Below are positions 60,956-64,000 of a DNA stretch of 64,000 nucleotides, in pieces. The notes under the pieces are model-generated. The model was not told the DNA's origin, did no database searches, and saw only the letters and a program-made list of their open reading frames with translations. Within the stretch, counting starts at the first letter, position 1; each line of letters begins with the position of its first letter. Source of the DNA: Fictibacillus phosphorivorans (GTDB taxonomy: Bacteria > Bacillota > Bacilli > Bacillales > Fictibacillaceae); assembly GCF_007673525.1 (NCBI RefSeq), contig NZ_VDZU01000001.1, positions 1,302,001 through 1,366,000 on the forward strand. Direction: 5' to 3'. A program made the position numbers and the translations under genes.

Positions 60956-60961
60956 AATCTA

Positions 60962-61241
60962 CAATTCCAAAATGAAAACTGATGACGAAGAAAAGTAGCT
61001 TTACCCCACAGGGTTAGAGATGAGATACCATGGCTGAAAGTATCTCTCCCTGATGATAAAGTGAAAGACACTTCATAGGTTTTAATTCGAACGGTTAAGT
61101 TTTGACCTCAGTAGAGTTACACGTGGGCAATCGTTACTTGCATAAATGAGGAAGCTATTTTTAGCTTCGAAGCAGGGTGGCACCGCGGGAAATCCCGTCC
61201 CTTATGAAATGACAGATTTCATAAGGGACGGGATTTTTTTT
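60962..61241 (+). ncRNA. T-box leader of hisS-aspS with aspartate determinants
   Basis: Stem I distal loop has GGCTGAAAG; the specifier position reads GAC (Asp) at 61067-61069, followed by AC, so a His codon CAC overlaps at 61069-61071. The T-box AGGGTGGCACCGCGG (61174-61188) has TGGC (61178-61181); C pairs with a G73 discriminator, as in tRNA-Asp, and not with the C73 of tRNA-His. The terminator is a 21 bp stem (61190-61210 with 61216-61236) and a T-run. It therefore probably senses tRNA-Asp. Confidence 0.92.
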
Positions 61242-61291
61242 ATGGTTGTTTTCTAAAATTTTGTACCTTAATGACATTGGTTTCGACTTAC

Positions 61292-61443
61292 TTCTTTGAC
61301 AAGTTGATTGGAGCGCAAGATGCGAGACTCCTGCGGGATGAGTGGGACAGGTGAGACTCCTAACAGCGCATAGCGCTAGGGGGCTCACCGCACACCCCGC
61401 GGAAAGCGAGCATCTGGAGCGGAAATCAACCACTTTCAAAGAA
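61292..61443 (+). repeat. Palindromic intergenic repeat, copy 7, in the hisS 5' leader
   Basis: TTCTTTGA (61292-61299) and TCAAAGAA (61436-61443) are perfect inverted ends. Inside, GTTGATT/AATCAAC, AGATGC/GCATCT, GCGGG/CCCGC and GGTGAG/CTCACC pair, with an apical AGCGCATAGCGCT hairpin. It lies 50 bp after the T-box terminator and ends 65 bp before the hisS start, so every hisS message that escapes termination carries it. Confidence 0.9.
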
Positions 61444-61507
61444 CAACAGAATACGCGAGAACAGCCTTTGATTTTAATGAACATGTAAAACGGGAGGATG
61501 AATGAAA

Positions 61508-62776
61508 ATGAGTATTAACATTCCAAGGGGAACGAAAGATATACTCCCAGGAGAAGTAGAAAAATGGCAGCTGATCGAACAAAAAGCAAAAGAAGTATCA
61601 GCGCGATTCAATTATAAAGAGATTCGAACACCGATCTTTGAACACACAGATCTTTTCCAACGCGGTGTAGGAGATTCAACAGATATCGTTCAAAAAGAGA
61701 TGTATACGTTCAATGATCGAGGCGACCGCAGCTTAACTCTTCGACCAGAGGGGACAGCACCTGTAACTCGCTCTTATGTTGAAAATAAAATGTTTGGATT
61801 ACCAGGACAGCCTGTAAAACTCTACTACATCCAACCTATGTTTCGATACGAAAGACCACAAGCTGGTCGATATCGTCAGTTTGTACAATTCGGTATTGAA
61901 GCGATGGGTTCAGCTGATCCTGCCATTGATGCAGAAGTAATTTCACTTGCGATGACGGTTTACCAAGAGCTAGGTCTAAAAAAACTCCGTCTCGTATTGA
62001 ATACGTTAGGTGATGCTGAGAGCCGTAAATCTCATAAAGAAGCTTTGATCGCACACTTTGAACCTAGAATCGATGAATTTTGTTCAGATTGTCAAAATCG
62101 ATTATTGAAGAATCCTTTAAGAATTCTAGATTGCAAAAAAGATCGAGAGCATGAACTCATGAAGAGCGCTCCTTCGATTCTTGAGCACTTAAACGCAGAA
62201 TCGAAAACGTACTTTGAAGAAGTGAAGACTAGCTTGGATGCGATGAACATCGATTATGTGATCGACCCAACACTCGTACGTGGACTTGATTATTACAACC
62301 ACACTGCTTTTGAGATCATGAGTGAGGCTGAAGGGTTCGGTGCTATCACAACACTTAGTGGAGGCGGCAGGTACAATGGTCTTGTTGAAGATCTTGGCGG
62401 CCCGGCTACGCCAAGTATCGGTTTTGCGATGAGCTTAGAACGTTTGTTGTTAGCACTTGAAGCAGAAGGTATCACACTTGAAACAGAAGAAGAAATAGAT
62501 TGTTATGTTGTAGCATTAGGTGATGAAGCCAAGCGGAAATCAGTAGAGATCTTAAGTCAACTTCGCCAAGCAGGCATTAAGAGTGACAAAGATTATTTAG
62601 ATAAAAAGATGAAAGCTCAATTTAAAGCAGCTGACCGATTAAAAGCGAAGTTTGTAGCGATTCTAGGTGAAGAAGAACTATCAAAAGGGATCATCAACGT
62701 GAAGAACATGGATTCCGGAGAACAGTCGGAAGTTGCAATCGAAGAGCTCAGCACATTCTTGAAGCAAGGTAAATAA
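61508..62776 (+). CDS. hisS: Histidyl-tRNA synthetase
   Basis: Class II synthetase. 422 residues. Motif 2 region [14 protein letters not shown], HisA signature [14 protein letters not shown] and motif 3 [14 protein letters not shown] are present; the C-terminal anticodon domain spans about 325-422. ATG 61508 lies 10 bases from GGGAGG; ATG 61502 lies only 4 bases from it. aspS follows after 14 bases, so both depend on the T-box. Confidence 0.97.
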   Translation: MSINIPRGTKDILPGEVEKWQLIEQKAKEVSARFNYKEIRTPIFEHTDLFQRGVGDSTDIVQKEMYTFNDRGDRSLTLRPEGTAPVTRSYVENKMFGLPGQPVKLYYIQPMFRYERPQAGRYRQFVQFGIEAMGSADPAIDAEVISLAMTVYQELGLKKLRLVLNTLGDAESRKSHKEALIAHFEPRIDEFCSDCQNRLLKNPLRILDCKKDREHELMKSAPSILEHLNAESKTYFEEVKTSLDAMNIDYVIDPTLVRGLDYYNHTAFEIMSEAEGFGAITTLSGGGRYNGLVEDLGGPATPSIGFAMSLERLLLALEAEGITLETEEEIDCYVVALGDEAKRKSVEILSQLRQAGIKSDKDYLDKKMKAQFKAADRLKAKFVAILGEEELSKGIINVKNMDSGEQSEVAIEELSTFLKQGK

Positions 62777-62790
62777 GGAGGACACATCTC

Positions 62791-64000
62791 ATGGAATATC
62801 GCACACATCAATGCGGAAAGATTACAGAACAATTTATCGGTGAAAAAGTAACAATAACAGGTTGGGTACAAAAAAGACGTGACTTAGGTGGACTGATCTT
62901 CATCGACCTGCGTGACCGTTCTGGAGTTGTTCAGATCGTCTTTTCTCCAGAAGTATCACCTGAAGCGTTAGAAACGGCTGAAAAAGTAAGAAGTGAATAT
63001 GTTCTTACGATCACAGGAAAAGTGCTTGAGCGTGACCCAAGCACGGTTAACCCAGCTATGAATACGGGTAAGATTGAAATCTCTGGTGAAGAAGTTAAGA
63101 TTTTAAACAGTGCGAAAACACCACCTTTCTCCATCAGCGAAGATATGGATATTACAGAAGATATCCGTCTGAAGTATCGCTATCTGGACCTTCGACGTCC
63201 GATCATGCAGGAAACATTGAAGATGAGACATGAAGTAACTCGTTATATCCGTAACTTCCTGGAGAACGATGAATTTATGGAGATGGAAACACCGATGCTT
63301 ACGAAGAGTACACCTGAGGGAGCGCGTGACTATCTAGTACCGAGCCGTGTGCACCCGGGAGAGTTCTATGCATTGCCGCAATCTCCACAATTATTTAAGC
63401 AATTGTTAATGATTTCAGGTTTCGAAAAATACTACCAGATCGTTCGTTGTTTTAGAGACGAAGATCTGCGTGCAGACCGTCAGCCAGAATTTACTCAAGT
63501 CGATATCGAAACTTCTTTCATGGGCCAAGAACCACTTTTAGCTATGATGGAAGAGATGATGACTGGACTTGTGAAAAAGGTAAAAGGTGTAGAGATTCCG
63601 AAGCCTTTCCCAAGAATGACTTATAAAGAAGCGATGGACCGTTATGGTTCAGATAAGCCGGATACGCGTTTCGGTCTTGAACTGATAAACGTCTCAGAAA
63701 TCGTTAAGGGTTCTGGATTTAAAGTATTTGCAGCAGCAGTGGAGAACGGTGGTCAAGTTAAAGCGATCAACGTTAAAGGAAAAGCAGCAAATTATTCTAG
63801 AAAAGATATTGATGGTCTCACTGAATTCACTGCTCGATACGGAGCAAAAGGCCTTGCTTGGATGAAAGTAGAAGCAGAAGGATTAAAAGGACCTATTTCA
63901 AAGTTCTTTAACGAAGAAGATGCAGCTAATTTAACGAACGCACTACAAGCAGAAGAAGGCGATCTGTTGTTGTTTGTAGCAGATAAGTCGTCAGTTGTAG
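62791..64000 (+). CDS. aspS: Aspartyl-tRNA synthetase, N-terminal part (runs off the window)
   Basis: The frame is open from ATG 62791 to the last base, giving about 403 residues of an expected 590 or so. The N-terminal OB-fold anticodon domain (about 1-105, with [20 protein letters not shown] from about 26) is followed by class II motif 1, the flipping loop [13 protein letters not shown] and motif 2 [17 protein letters not shown]; the bacterial insertion domain begins near 290. AAGGAGG precedes the ATG. Second gene of hisS-aspS. Confidence 0.97.
   Translation, partial: MEYRTHQCGKITEQFIGEKVTITGWVQKRRDLGGLIFIDLRDRSGVVQIVFSPEVSPEALETAEKVRSEYVLTITGKVLERDPSTVNPAMNTGKIEISGEEVKILNSAKTPPFSISEDMDITEDIRLKYRYLDLRRPIMQETLKMRHEVTRYIRNFLENDEFMEMETPMLTKSTPEGARDYLVPSRVHPGEFYALPQSPQLFKQLLMISGFEKYYQIVRCFRDEDLRADRQPEFTQVDIETSFMGQEPLLAMMEEMMTGLVKKVKGVEIPKPFPRMTYKEAMDRYGSDKPDTRFGLELINVSEIVKGSGFKVFAAAVENGGQVKAINVKGKAANYSRKDIDGLTEFTARYGAKGLAWMKVEAEGLKGPISKFFNEEDAANLTNALQAEEGDLLLFVADKSSVV

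Overview
The window is one uninterrupted stretch of chromosomal core genome from an endospore-forming Bacillota of the family Bacillaceae. The gene order follows the Bacillus subtilis lon-hem-valS-mre-min-spo0B-obg-nad-ruv-tgt-secDF-relA-hisS-aspS region almost gene for gene, and the proteins are close to the Bacillus forms in length and motifs. Sporulation genes, T-box leaders and GGAGG ribosome binding sites fit this. The genus cannot be fixed from this sequence alone; a Fictibacillus-like bacillus is a guess. There is no prophage, insertion sequence with transposase, rRNA, tRNA or CRISPR array.

Layout. 1-3.8 kb: end of lonB, lonA, engB. 4.1-4.6 kb: a membrane protein on the minus strand. 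4.8-11 kb: hemAXCDBL, the glutamate route to uroporphyrinogen III. 11.1-14.8 kb: spoVID and two degenerate CotS/YsxE-type pseudokinases, headed by a sigma-E promoter. 15-19.4 kb: T-box leader, valS, folC. 19.5-24.1 kb: a membrane GAF-GGDEF protein (where B. subtilis has comC), spoIIB, maf, radC. 24.2-28.2 kb: mreBCD-minCD. 28.8-31.9 kb: spoIVFA-spoIVFB (sigma-E promoter) and an RNase G/E gene. 32-35 kb: L21 leader, rplU-prp-rpmA, spo0B-obg. 35.1-40.8 kb: pheB, then niaR-nifS divergent from nadBCA around a NiaR-type operator. 41-44.2 kb: safA, a coat-type kinase homologue, coxA. 44.4-49.1 kb: ruvAB, DUF2905, queA-tgt-yajC. 49.1-52.3 kb: yrzE, yrbG, spoVB, comN. 52.4-57.6 kb: secD and secF as separate genes, recJ, apt. 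58-64 kb: relA-dtd, a small HTH-like gene, T-box leader, hisS and the 5' part of aspS.

The most unusual content is not protein-coding. Seven copies of a roughly 140-150 bp palindromic element lie in the intergenic gaps, in both orientations. Copies differ by paired changes that keep the same long stem, so the fold rather than the sequence appears to be conserved. One copy (46265-46535) is split by a 121 bp foldback element of a second family, flanked by a 5 bp direct repeat (CTGTC) that is present once in intact copies; this looks like a clean insertion with target duplication. Another copy sits in the hisS leader between the T-box terminator and the start codon.

Other points of note: the T-box before hisS carries Asp determinants (specifier GAC, T-box UGGC) rather than His ones; the RNase G/E protein keeps both catalytic aspartates but has lost the zinc-link cysteines; SafA has a long Met/Gly/Pro repeat region; SecD and SecF are split with a possible +1 slip site; and a terminator hairpin before the hisS promoter also holds the ribosome binding site of a 57-residue protein. 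Identifications rest on reading motifs and on remembered family sequences; no database search was run.
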